NCBI GenBank assembly: GCA_021399435.1
Contig: JAJTUP010000023.1
Span: 806,001-870,000, forward strand
Source of the DNA: Diaporthe sp. PMI_573
Lineage: Eukaryota > Ascomycota > Sordariomycetes > Diaporthales > Diaporthaceae
Reading direction: 5' to 3'
DNA: 64,000 bases
In this document: piece by piece, positions 20,972 to 32,958 of the stretch
Position numbering within the stretch: position 1 is the first letter of the stretch
Layout: every line of letters starts with the position of its first letter
Translations under genes and position numbers: made by a program
Notes under the pieces: model-generated
The model's database searches: none
What the model saw: the letters and a program-made list of their open reading frames with translations, nothing else
What the model was told of the DNA's origin: nothing

Positions 20972-22777
20972 TCTAAGGCGTCAAAGTACCTTGCTGGGAG
21001 GGAGCATCTTGTGCCCACAAGCCGTGTCCTGGGCGGAGGCTCGTCTGTGAATATGCTGTTGTATAGCCGACCGCAGCGTTCCGAGCTGGAAGCCTGGGAA
21101 ACCCCGGGCTGGTCGGCTGACGAGCTGTTGGCGTATATGAACAAGGTACGTTCGACACTCACCAATGGATGGGTAATCACAATGGTCTGCGACTAATGCT
21201 ACAGCAGTTTGAATCCTACCATGGCCCGGGTTTGAAAGAGCACCACGGTCATGACGGACCCATATACGTAGGCCCTGGCAACTATCGATCTTCTAAGATC
21301 GAGAGTGGTTTCATCAATTCAGTCAGTCAGTTCGGATGGCCAGAGTTGGAGGACATCAACAACTTGGACACCATTAACGGCTCGATGCGCACCCTGCGAT
21401 ACGTCGGTCCTGAAGGGAAACGCGAGGATGTCGCGCACAAATACCTGCACCCGAAACTGCAAAGCGATAAGTTCCCAAATCTCCATGTTCTTGTCGAGAC
21501 TGATGTTGAATGTGTCTTGTTTGATGACGAGAAGAACATCATTGGTGTGAACTTCCGACCGTGTCCGAAATTCCAGCCAGACACGCAACAGGAAGCAACC
21601 AGGAGCATCAAAGTGAAGAAGACGGCCGTTCTCTCAGCAGGAGCACTCGGTACGCCCGGCATTCTAGAAAGATCCGGAATCGGCAACCCTGATGTTCTGG
21701 AGCGCGCCGAAGTACAGGTCGTGGCTACAGTGCCAGGGGTAGGGGAGAATTACCTGGATCATCACATTATGCTGTACCCCTACAAGACCAATCTCGGACC
21801 GCACGAAACCATGGATGCCCTCCTCGGTGGCCGCCTCGATACAGGGGACCTAATAGCCAAGAATGATCCGATTTTGAGTCATAACGGGGTAGACGTCCAG
21901 TGTAAGCTTCGGCCCAGCGCTGCCGATATTGCATCCCTAGGACTCGAGTTTGAGGCGGCGTGGAACAAAGACTTCAAAGACTACCCAGACAAGCCTATGA
22001 TGATGCTATCACCTGTTGCCTGCTTCCCAGGCGAGCCCTCCTCGGTACCAGCGGGTCAGTACTTTGGCACCACAACCTTCAATCTCCACCCCTACTCCCG
22101 CGGTCACATCCATATATCAGGCCCTACTATCAGCGACGAGGTTTTAATGGACGCCGGATTCTGGGCGGATCCAAATGAGCTCGATTTGAAGAAACATGTC
22201 TGGATGTACAAGAAGCAGCGCGAGAGTACGAAGCCCTCCCTAGCTATTACTACGTCAAGCATCCCCCTATATCAGCTTGACCAATGTCTGATTGACGAAA
22301 AACTCTCGAATTAGTTTCCCGACGCATGGATGCATTCGATGGAGAGATTGCATCCGGTCACCCGCAGTTCCCGAGCGGATCCAAGGCCGCCACGATCGAT
22401 TCGAAGGCTAAGGAATCGCAAGACATCTCCTATACACCTGAAGACGACAGAGTGATTGAGAAGTGGCTTCGTGAGCATATTGCTAGCTGCTGGCACTCTA
22501 TGGGCACTTGTAGGATGGCTGCTCTTGAGGATGGCGGTGTCGTAGACCCGCATCTCAATGTCTACGGGGTCAAGGGACTCAAGGTCGCGGACTTGAGCAT
22601 CGCCCCTGGAAATGTGGGGGCTAATACTTGCAGTACAGCCAGTAAGTATATCCTAGACACCGCTCTCGCCTTTGCCAATGCTCCATAGTATTTGTACAGT
22701 GACTGACTCTTGATGCTACAGTGGCTATCGGTGAGAAGGCTGCCGATATCGTCATTCAGGAACTTGGCATCGCCTGA
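20972..22777 (+). pseudogene. 5'-truncated GMC oxidoreductase (alcohol-oxidase type)
   Basis: Four exons keep one frame of about 525 aa: 20972-21145, 21205-22225, 22315-22641 and 22722-22777. The frame opens directly at KASKYLAGREHLVPTSRVLG, then GGGSSVNMLLYSRPQRS, the FAD-GMC signature, followed by SAGALGTPGILERSGIG (signature 2). The C-terminal catalytic pair is His in CWHSMGTCRM and Asn in APGNVGANTCSTA. The N-terminal 80-100 residues with the GxGxxG FAD-binding loop are absent, and a TAG at 20969-20971 closes the frame upstream. Intact relatives oxidise primary alcohols to aldehydes with release of H2O2. Without the FAD loop this copy should be inactive. All downstream splice sites look good, so truncation was probably recent. 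Confidence 0.78.
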
Positions 22778-23112
22778 TAGTGATCCTGTCACGATATTCT
22801 CCAAGATGTGTCGCTTGATTTGACAAGTAGGAAGAGGAAGCTTTGTTGAATGTGGAGATAGGATACTGGATTGCGATGCTTTGGCGCGTAGTATAGCCTC
22901 TGGCGAGATCCAGTCGATCAGCTTGATCTCCATTTACGGCTCAGCTTCTACCGTCTCTAGCTTATGTGGAACCAGATGGCATCCAGTATCCTCGAGACTT
23001 CTAGCACTTATTCAACATAGAGTTAGGTACAGGATGCGGCGAGCTACTGTAGATTGATGCACACAATGCCTTAGTATTTCGGCTGCTTGTCAATCCGTTC
23101 ACATCATCGAGG
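22778..23112. other. convergent 3' intergenic region
   Basis: 335 bp between the GMC remnant and the ABM-like gene. Nothing recognised. Confidence 0.4.
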
Positions 23113-23890
23113 CTAGGACACCTGCCACTGCGAAGATGATGTCCACTGGAATGCCACGTGGACTGTGGTCCTGGACTTGGATCCTTTCAGCAGAGCACTC
23201 GCCACGCCACCCTCCTTCGTGAGTTCCTCGGCCGCTTTGACGTGTTCCGCGGTGCTAGTCCGCCCGCTGTATTCCATGAACAGCTTCCCCTTCTCTCCAC
23301 CCATGCCCGGCAGCTCCGTCTCCTCGACGACCCACCCGCCCTGCATGCCCTGCACGGGCGTCACTTTTGCCGCTTCGACCCTGTAGCTGTTGTATATGGC
23401 ACGGTGCGCCTCGACGTCGACCGACTCCGGATAGTAGATCCAGGACACTTGCGTGACAGCGGCGTTGAAGGGCGAGGCGCGAGATGTGATGGGGCCCTGG
23501 GGAATGAGATAAAAATGCATGACGTGCAAGGTGGAGGGATCACAGAGCTCAAAGGTTTTCGCCATGAAGTTGGGGTAGTCTGGATGATTCTGCCAGTCCC
23601 TATGGGCCTGCATAGACTCCCACTCTGTTTCCCGAGCCAGGTGTCAGCACATTTGACGTGGAATTTGGTGGCGGAGGCGGAGGTGACTAGCATTATTTGC
23701 ACTCACCGGCGATCAAATACAATATATCAGGCTGCTCTTCTGGTGTTCCCATGTAGATTGCGTGGCAGCCGGGTCGACAGTTGGTCTCAGCGAAATTCTC
23801 CTCCAAGATGGTCTTGTGGGGTCCATCAATCATCACGTCGACGCCTTTCTTGAGGCCCAGAACCACCAATTCCACGATTGCACCTGCCAT
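23113..23890 (-). CDS. two-domain ABM-like (dimeric alpha-beta barrel) protein
   Basis: Two exons, 23707-23890 and 23113-23624 on the minus strand, with an 82-bp intron (GTGAGT...ACAG), give 231 aa. The N-terminal half has the order of an ABM/ferredoxin-like barrel: a beta strand IVELVVLGLKKG, a central RPGCHAIYMGTPEEQPDILYLI strand, and a WESMQAHRDWQNHPDY helix. Residues about 110-200 look like a second such domain (VSWIYYPESVDVEAHRAIYNSY...GGWVVEE). These folds occur in small monooxygenases, EthD-type proteins and orphan stress proteins. No catalytic residue can be named, so function stays open. It is convergent with the GMC remnant and may have belonged to the same cluster. The frame is intact. 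Confidence 0.65.
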
Positions 23891-26800
23891 TTCGTTTCAA
23901 AGCGCGGGAAAAGCTTAGGCTTGCCTCGTTTCTTATTTCTCCTGTCTGTCGATAGTTTTGCTGCTGTTTCCCGGACTGACTGTTTTTTTGTCAATGGGAA
24001 GGTCTGTATCCCATCCTAATGATTGTCTCTGGCGGAGGGAACCAGAGGTTCTTATATGCATCGCGGGTCTCGATCGGAGGTTTCTGTGGGTTCTAGGTCT
24101 GTACCAGCATGGAGATTAAATCCCGCGTTATTGTCTATCTCCGGTATGCAACGCGTCCTTGAAGCAAGCCACCAGATCTTTTCGAGCTTAATAAATTGCC
24201 TACCCCAGGCTGCGATGAGTGGGCCAACCTCCACGATATTTCCCTTACAATTGTCAGTTGCATCGAAGACAACAGGGTGTATGCAGCTCGGCTCTTAGTT
24301 TGCGCAAGGCTTCATCTCATCAGCCCCGGCGAAGCTGGTTTGGTTGTTTACCTTACATTGTGACGGATAAGGTTCGGAGGCGGTGCTTGGCGCAGATGAA
24401 TTAGGTGAAAACGCCACTATTTAGAGTTTGGTGAAACAAATGACAGTGTGTATGAAGGCGATCAGGTCGGAAGAGGAAGCCGCTAGTGGCAAGAGGAGCG
24501 TATTAATACGATGTGAATAGACTTTCTGTCGTCTAATTCAGAAGAAACTACCGGTAGACAAGGAACGCATTCCTAAATTTGTCCAAATCATGAGAACCTC
24601 CTGCCAGTCAGCTATTTCTTGATCTGTGTGCGTTTAAGTCTGGTGTTGTTTTCTTGAACAATCTGATCGGTGAACAGCAAGGTAGTAGAACAGTGCAAGG
24701 GATCATGGCAGCATTAGACGAGGGCAAAGCACGGACCCGATTTCTCAAGACCAGATTTTGCCTGTCACCTTTCTGCTTTGATAGATCGACCCAATAGATC
24801 ACGCCAAGTTGATCTCCTCCCTTTTGCACAGCGATCTCCCGCTTGTACACGCCACCCCCCCACACCGTCGCCATGCGCTCAGCAAGGTTGGAAATGTGCA
24901 CCCATTGATCCGTTTTCCAATACTAGCGAGAGTCTAACGCCTCTAGCATGATATTTCCGACTGCTCACAAGCTCCAGAGCCCGGGAGCCGCAAGCCGGCT
25001 GAGAATCGAGCGGAATTATAAATGAAAGCCTCTTTTTTTCGTCAAGTCTCTTACATTGGCTCCGAACATCATGAAAGTATTTCACTTTCATTATTGAGCT
25101 GTCTAGAAAGTTTGTGGTAATTTAAAGGGCGGGGATTGCAACGACACGGCAGTTTGAGCCGAATAGATTGTCGAAAGCAATTCATTCTCTGATACATTTC
25201 ATCTTGGCATCAGCTTTCAAAGATTGACGACATCTCACATGAATGGAAAAGTTACATTAGATTTAGAGCCGAGCTCAAGATGAAAGCCAATGAGTCGCTT
25301 GTGTGGCAGAAGTTGAGTTTGAAGCCCAGATATATCTCGCATGCCTTGATGATAATTCCTACTTGAGGATTGCTATACCAGGGTTCTTTTAGCCATCGGC
25401 CTGCGGTCTAAAAGACCTGTGGGTCTGCAGTGATGCATCATGCAACCTTTCCTAAAAATGTCTGCGGAGTGATGTACCAACCTTGAAAAATGGGTTAGAG
25501 ATTCTGCTTTAGACATGAGCCCGCTTAAACTGTAACAAAGCAATGCCACATTCAAAGTATATGAGGCGCTTTCTATATCGTGTCGGGCTCATTACAATAT
25601 CCTTCGTGTCACATATTACCAGTTGACCTCACTCTCATTTAACTAAGATACCAAGCTTCTTATTTCCATCATCTGGATTTGACCGACGGATCATGCTGGA
25701 CTCTTTATGTACCGTTATCTACTTTGAAGATTCTGGAGACCCAGCTCTTTGTCCTCTTCTCGCTAGTATGACCAGTTGAACTTGCCTCAACGGGAGCTGG
25801 TTTTACCGCTAGTTACTCACTTATACCCGCGACGACTCTCACGAGAAAAGCAACCAAGGTCCCCCCCCCCGCAGGGCTGGATCTGGCGGCGCTGCAGGTC
25901 AACCCAGCTATGCTTCAGTGGCCTGTACAATTGGTCTTATTTAAAGGTTCTCTCGACATTTACTAAGGTGATTGTAGAAGATAATCAAGAATAGTGTCTC
26001 CCAGCAATACCGATTTCGCGTAGTGTGTGGATATATTAATTGTTCCTATTAGTTGTATGTCGATCTAGGCTACAGTAGTGAAACCCTTCAACTGGCAGCA
26101 GATTTGTCGGGTGTCCTGGAACTTTTTGTTTGCACATTTGAAGCAGTTAGATGATTGCCATCGATCGAGAAAGTAACCCCGGAGTCTTGGTGCCGAGACA
26201 TGCAAGCTCCTCAGGTATACCGGCCCGAGTGAGCATTCTGGTGCAACAACGTCGGGCAACTGAACCAGTATGGAGCCACCCATTGAGAATTACCGGAGCC
26301 CTTGTCCTTTCTGAGCTATGAATTCCACCCGCATAATATTGCCACCATCAACGAATTAAAGAAATGGCATCTTGCTATGCCGCGGTGCTGCATGCATATA
26401 AGGTGGCCTGCTGTCCACCGTGACTGGCCCGAATTTGACGATCACCCCTCCCTTGTGCTACAGCCTGCTTGACCGGTGAGCTCAACCGCTTTCATGATGT
26501 CGGGCATTGGAACAGCGTTATTGGCGTCCAAGTCTATTGATGCAGCAGGGTGAATAGTTGTCAGGTATCATCGGTGCGACATGCAGCCTGCAGTTCCTTC
26601 CGATGACCACTAATCATGAGTATTGTCGAACGAGGCCCGTATCTGCGGGAAGGCCACTGGCACCATTTTGTGCGCCAAGGGAGGTGTGAGGCGAACCCAC
26701 GCCGATTCTACACAAGCATACATGCACATTAGTACGTGGAGGCCTTTTATTGGATTCATTTGTACAGTGGCACATGTGAAGGTCATTGAGGCTCAACTGC

Positions 26801-26962
26801 CCGAGGATGAACGCAAAGGAGTGATATATTGGACTGGCGAGACTGTTGGAATCAGCACCTCTGATAGTTAATAGTGGAGTCATCATTCAAATCTGCCGTG
26901 GGATTCAACAGTACGTTGAGAAAACTACAGTACCTATCATCGTCTCACATGCCCTCGCCAAA
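23891..26962. other. 3-kb intergenic region, no gene seen
   Basis: Patchy composition, a poly-C run at 25861-25870 and many short frames without domain character. I found no tRNA, transposon or conserved protein segment. The right end contains the leader of the coiled-coil gene, including an in-frame upstream ATG at 26846. Confidence 0.4.
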
Positions 26963-28565
26963 ATGACCACTTCAATGCCCACCGAGCAACCCGTGATAAA
27001 CGGCCAAGACACCCATCCCGTTCAGACGGGGATAGTGAAGGATTTTGCCAGGATTCTTAGTTATCTGTCCGCTGATAAGGGTTGTCAAGGAATCACCGGC
27101 CTCGTCTCTGAGTTAGACGCTCTGAGGGCAAGGAACGACGAGCTGAAAAGCGAGGTGGCACAAAACAGCATTGCGGAAACGAAGTACCTTGCAGCCATCC
27201 GGAAAGTCATGAACGATAAGCAGGAGCTGGACGAACGGTGCAGCCAGAAAGGTGCCGAGCTCCAAAAAGCTCAACTCCAGGCGTCCGAAGCCAATGAAAA
27301 GCTCAGACTGGCGCTGGAGGACGTAGTAAAGTTCAAGAAGGAGCTGAGAAGCACCAATGAAGAGGTTGACAAGAGCATGGCCCGTGACAAGAAAAAAGAC
27401 TCGCTGATCGCAGGCCTGAACAAAAAGGTCACGGAACTCCAGGACTCTGCAAAGCAGGCCGAAATGGACATGAAGGAAGCCCACGAAGTGGAGCGGTCAC
27501 AAGCCAAGAAAAGATATGAGGTGACAAGCCAAGAGCTCGAATCCTTGAGAAAGCGAGCTTTGCCTTTGAAACAGACGAGCGACTCGGCTTTAAGTGACCT
27601 GTAAGTATATTATTTCGACGCATTATACAAGATCCCACCAATGCTGACTCTGTTGAAGCAGGAAACAGCTCAAAGGTCTGTTTGAAGAAGTTTTTCGTCT
27701 GGTATACCACTTCTTCAGTCAGCTGCAGCTCGACTCTCTGGAGGCGGCTGAGTATAAATGGCAAAAGTTCACTACAGACCGCGCACTCACTCATATCCCC
27801 CTGCCACGCAGCAACTCGGAATCGGCCAGGCAGATGCGAGTGGCAGCCGTCCTCCGCCTCGTGGCTGAGATGGCGTGTGATTACATCTTCAAGCCGATAT
27901 ATCTCACAAAAGACGGCATGGAGGTTGCGGAGATCATCAATCAGCTCGGATCGTCGGAGGCCCAATGGGTGCGGAGCGTATTACTGAACATTGACACAAA
28001 GGAACAAGGAGTCAATGGTATGGAGCGAGCGAACATTGCTGCTGGGAAAATTATCGAGATAGTCGGATTCATGATGCCTTCACCAGCGGATAACCAGGAG
28101 TTGCAGTCCGCAGTGTACCATTGGTATCAAAAGGCCTCTAAGCTATGGATGTCCTTTCAGCAGCTCGACCTTAGACTTGAGGCCCAATTAGAGGTTCAGA
28201 TCGGTGGGCAGGGCTTGTTAGGATGGAAGCCTTTCTTCGAGCTCAAGGACAAACAGCCCACCGCAGGTGCTCAGAATGGAACCACGCCAAGACAAGACCA
28301 CAAGGCCCAGCTAGTCATGGAGGACATTGCCGCGGAAGTCTGGCCAAGATTTCTGGCGGTAAGAGATGACGAACACTCTATTCTTCTGGTATCCGGCTTC
28401 GTGCTTCTCAACGCTCAAACAGGGACAGCCAGCCAGGAATTGAATGCTGCCTCTCTTGATTGGGGAGGCGGCAGCCACCGCGCAACACATGGGAGACAAC
28501 GACTGGTACGGCCAGTCACCGGTGTGGCAAACCAAAGCACCGAAAATCTTTCTTTTTTATCTTAG
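26963..28565 (+). CDS. hypothetical coiled-coil protein
   Basis: Two exons, 26963-27600 and 27662-28565, with a 61-bp intron (GTAAGT...GCAG), give 513 aa. I chose the ATG at 26963 (MTTSMPTEQ) over 26846 because the preceding 39 codons look like leader. Residues about 45-205 form a long charged coiled coil rich in E, K and Q (KSEVAQ, ELRSTNEEVDKS, QAEMDMKEAHEVERSQ). The second half is a helical globular region (LKGLFEEVFRLVYHFFSQLQLDSLEA...WVRSVLLNIDTKE). The same architecture recurs in unnamed fungal proteins with no assigned role. The last 40 residues are low complexity and may read past a lost splice site. No signal peptide or TM. Confidence 0.7.
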
Positions 28566-29446
28566 AAGGGTTAAGGCGAGGCAAGTCTGGCTACCGGAGG
28601 AATGACAAGATTGTGAAAGGGTTGCCGCGCAGGCTGAGAAGATGGATGACAGATTGAAGTGTGTCCTGGTATGGCAGTGCAAACCATCGTTTTGGCTCAA
28701 ATCCCAAAGTTTTTTTTTTTAGTTTTTAGGTAGCCTTCACAACTGCAACATCATCTTTATCATTTAATTGGTTCAAGGAGACATCACCCCAGCTTTCTCC
28801 AGTGAGGAGCAGACCTGAAAGCAGGTTCTGCTTCGCATTCTCCATGAACTGTTTCCCAAACGCCTCCTCGTAAAGCTCGTGTTGAACACAGCTGTCAAGG
28901 TCAACTGGTACCTCCACTCTCAGGCATGATTACAGAATATGAGGACTTTTAGCGCCGTTTCAAGGACCGCCGCCTGTTTTCAAGTTCTGGTCTTCCCTAG
29001 GGGACCCAGACAAGCCAAGACTTCCATATGTTCCTGGATTCACCGTCCAGATCGCGACGGCACGTGGTGCCACCACCGTTTGGCAAGCCTGGCTACAGAA
29101 TGTGAAGTAAGGAACAGCTGTCTGAGAATTGTCTCCGCGGCCTAACGGAGAGGAGATAGTCGTGACCATCCTAGCCTCGACACGCCCCTGCCAGCCCGCT
29201 CAGAGTGAGTCAGCTCAGCTTACCATCAACACGCCTATCGGCATCGGCATCGGCATCGTCCAAACACGCGGCGCAGGTTCAAAGTTGCTTGCCAAATCGT
29301 CCCTCGGACTGAGGGCTGCAGGCCATTCCAGGCTGGTGCAAAAATGTACTATGTTTGGGTGGTGTGGTTGCTTAAAGACCGAGAGTATGAAGGGACCGCC
29401 TACATACTGCTTAAGAAGCGTACGTACACGGATTAAAAAAAAACGA
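28566..29446. other. intergenic or degraded 5' part of the HET gene
   Basis: Contains a poly-T run near 28712-28721. Fragments on both strands could be degraded coding sequence, but I could not recover the N-terminal HET motifs on the + strand. Confidence 0.3.
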
Positions 29447-30664
29447 AACCACCTTAAAGACCGAGTATACTCTGATAGTATACTTACTATTTCTCTGGCG
29501 TGCGCGACGAGCCCAGAAGAGAGCATCCTCAACCGATCTTGCAAATACAAGACCTGGACTTCGCCGTTCCAAATAAAACCAGATACAAGCGACAAGGATA
29601 CCGAAGCTCTCACCGTTCTTGGTATCGATTACTTTACTGAGAGCTTATATGACCAAGCATTGAGTCACCGCGCATGGACACTACAGGAACGCGTGATGGC
29701 CACCCGTGTTGTCAGCTTCGGCTTTGGTGAGCTTTTCTAGGACTGCACTCAGTGGCCCAATGCGAGCGAGTCTGTTCCCAGAGGCCTGCAAGAGACGGAA
29801 GTGGGAACAGACAATTTGCCCAGGTTTGGCCTGGCCAAAAAGCCCATCCCTCACGGGTCGGATTACACCACTCTCGTTGGGACTTGGTGGAGCCTGCTGG
29901 ACGAATACACCAAACGGAGGCTGACGTATCCCGAAAAAGATAAGCTAGTTGCCCTATCTGCCATTTCGCTTGAGCTAGGCAAGGCGATGGACGACGTTTA
30001 TATCGCTGGGCATTTTTGGAAAACCTTGCCTAGCAGCCTGGATTGGGTCTTGCACGGACGGACAACGCCAAACAGTGTAAGGCGGGAGCGCTGGGGAGAA
30101 ACAACATGGCCAATCGCCACATCGAATGCAACTGACACCGAGAAAAGCCACCAGACTCCTAGTTGGAGCTGGGCATCGATGGATGGTCCGGTCTTTCCCT
30201 GGAGGAATTCCTGGAAAGCGTTGACCGATCGATTCCACCCACTGGCGGACGCGGTCTCATACACCCGCAAATTAGCCAGTGAGGAATATCCGACTGGCCC
30301 GTGTCTCTTTGCGAGCCTTTCTATCAGGGCATTTTGCACCGAGGTCCAGTGGTGTCGTGAAGACTACCTTTCACTCATGGCCTGTTCGGAACTGGGTACT
30401 GGTCGCCTTAATCTCAACCATTTCGATTTTGATGAACACGAAGTCCAGAAGCCAGATGGATCCAAGTATCTCTTGGCCGCACTGACGATGGTCGAGCCCA
30501 TCTGGTCCGGTTTGGTCTTAGAGGGTGTAACCAAGAAAGGAGAGCAGCGATACAGGAGAGTTGGCCACTTCGAGGTAACGACACCTATTGACATGGATTC
30601 GCCCCAGTGGAAGGAACATATGCTTTTATTTGGATGGGACAAGAAACTTATCACATTGATATAG
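29447..30664 (+). pseudogene. heterokaryon-incompatibility (HET) domain protein, broken
   Basis: One frame runs from KDRVYSDSILTISLACATSPEES (about 29450) to a stop at 30664, interrupted once. The segment DQALSHRAWTLQERVMATRVVSFG is the characteristic HET-domain end, followed by the usual ...W(D)CTQ... segment. The W codon is TAG at 29738-29740 (probable TGG-to-TAG change). After it the frame continues through LVGTWWSLLDEYTKRRLTYPEKDKLVALSAI and TPSWSWASMDGPV, both typical of this family. The N-terminal part of the HET domain (the VALSYxWG region) was not found. Intact members trigger cell death on fusion with unlike strains. This copy is truncated and has a premature stop. Confidence 0.75.
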
Positions 30665-31499
30665 TCTTCACGCTTGCGAGGCCGAGCAACGTCCGTCATC
30701 CTACCTGCCTAGCATGTCCGCACAGGTGGTCCCCGGGAGAGTTGCTGTTTGAGTGGTCCACCCCTAGGGCAAAGATGCTGGGCAGCTCTGGCTGGGCCTT
30801 GAGTCTGTTACCACCTTGCCGCCCCCCCCCCCACAAACAACCGGATTGAGATCCTAGAGTCTCTGCACATGTGATTCTTTGATATAGCACCTGATCTAGA
30901 TATCTGTGTTGGTCATGCTGTTGTCCAGGATGTCTTTCATAATGATCAAAGCAAATCGTCTAATGCTGCTGTTTCTCAACAGCTCGTCGTCACCGCAGCA
31001 TGTTGTCGGATACACAAGAGCAACGATCCGCAAGCTTTGTCTGAATATTACTGGTTGAGCATCAAAGATTTCTTCCACTGCGTGACGCCCATGGCTCGTA
31101 TCATTTTGCTAGCTGGGGACTTTTGTACACCGCAAAGGCGGGTAGTGTCGCCCACCGATCCCAGCCTGGAATGACGTGGCACGATTCTGCCAGGTACTTC
31201 ATGTAAACCAAGGCCGCAATCGTTCTGTATACGGTCAATTTCGCAGATCGCACCCTTGCCGGCGTGTGGGGGGAGGTGGTGTGGGTGGGCAAGCAAACAG
31301 CCGAAGTCCACCCTCAACTTTCAGCCAGGACTTGCATATCGCTTGCATCTTGCATCTTTGCGCTAGACCCGTCATTCTCTTTGCATTCTCTTCACGCCTT
31401 AGTCATGTTTCGATATCAAATCATACACTGTCATCGCTTGGCGTGAGATGTCCGCAGTGGTCTGGCCGATTGCTTCGTGAAAGCACCAGACGACGCTTT
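30665..31499. other. intergenic, no gene seen
   Basis: Contains a run of C near 30821-30832. Short frames only. Confidence 0.35.
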
Positions 31500-32958
31500 T
31501 GAAACGCTACGCACGGAACGACCTCAGTAGCCTCCACCGCGACGACCTCTTCTGCCGCTGGCATTTCTGGAGGCCCAGTCACTTCAAAGCCTGCAGCAAA
31601 CACGCCTACAGAAGTACTACAACTGATGGTGGTCTTGCATCACCCTCAACCGCCGTGGTGCAAACAAGTCTAACATCGGCTCCACGGGTTCCGCCTCCAC
31701 CGTACCCGTGATCTGGTCCTGCCAGCCCTACAATCCTCTCGAATCCTGCGCCGAGCCTCCACTGAGAAGTTCGGCTTTCCAACTGTCTTCAGGTCTGCCG
31801 GTTCCCGGCCCAAGTCTACTCAAGGCTCCAGGTTCTGGTACAACTACCCCCCTCACCCCGGACACTGGAAACACGTACGCCCCATCACCTGTCACCCTGG
31901 CTCCTACTTCAGGCAACGGGCTTAGTACCGGCGCGGTAGTTGGGATCGCGGTGGGGCGTGTCATTACAGGCATAGTCACCAGCGTGACAGCCACTGTCTT
32001 CCTGCTCCGCAAACAAAGCAAACACGTCCCAGCATAAATCATTTAGTCGCGCCCCCGGGGAGGGAGCTCCGACTCCCGGGCGTTCGCGCCCACACCAGTC
32101 CATCCGGTTGTGGCTGATTCAGACCTCGACCAGTTCCTGCTGGCGCCAAAATCGGACAAGGAGCTGGCGGGGGAGATGCAGAGCCTGGGCTACCTGATCC
32201 AGAAGCAGGTTGAAGACAATTATCACCTCTCACCCGTAAGGCAGAGCGCAGAGTCGCTGAGACAGATGCTGGAGGATCTGGGGCTGGGTGACGGGGACAT
32301 CACGGTACCCAAGCCAGGTCAACTGCCGGCCATGGCTATGGATCCAGGCACGCGGTTTGCAGCTTTGTAGCATGTCATCGCGAGGGTAATGTTTGACAGC
32401 CTGACTGTAAAATCCGTTGGCAAAATGTCGGTGCTACCGCCCTCGGTGTCGAGCCTGGTGCGCGAGATGCCGCCATGCGAGAAGCACATGGGCAACCCCG
32501 AAGGTATTGTTTCGGGATACTTCTCTCGAGAAGTAGACACAAGTCCCCTGACAAGTTTACCAGCTGTGTCCGTCGCCCTGACGCGCTGGCGTCAGATCAC
32601 GGCCTTTCTGCTCAACCCAAGCCGCAGCGAGCGGGGGGGTGTCATTATTCCCGAGAACACACCAATAGAGCCACGAGCAATGCAGCTCGTCGAGGACATG
32701 AACAGATTTCTTAGGGCCTTCGTTGACGAGAATAGACGCCAGCACCAGAAAGGACTCTGCAGGACGTGGTGCCCGGGTGCGCAAAGCTCGGCTATTCCAT
32801 CTTCACCCAGCCGGCAGATATCACATGGAGCTTCGGCTCAGGGGTCGGCAAGGAAGTCGTGGTGTGCCCGGGATTGGACAAAGTAAGCGACAGCCAGGGC
32901 GTCAGGTGTCAGCCGGAAATTGACGATCACTCCCGAAGTGCATCGTGTGCAACCCGTT
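31500..32958 (+). pseudogene. single-TM protein with Ser/Thr-rich ectodomain, broken
   Basis: Fragments in successive frames resemble one fungal membrane protein. First is a Thr/Ser-rich stretch (TTSVASTATTSSAAG), then IWSCQPYNPLESCAEPP, then one hydrophobic segment GLSTGAVVGIAVGRVITGIV followed by basic RKQSK. Then a cytoplasmic region VADSDLDQFLLAPKSDKELAGEMQSLG, a stop at 32368-32370, HVIARVMFDSL...RWRQITAFLLNPSRSER, and a frameshift near 32760. After the shift the frame continues as AKLGYSIFTQPADITWSFG...VVVCPGLDKVSD. The order matches a recurring uncharacterised fungal family as I remember it. At least one nonsense codon and two frameshifts make it a pseudogene. A functional short ORF is unlikely. 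Confidence 0.6.
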
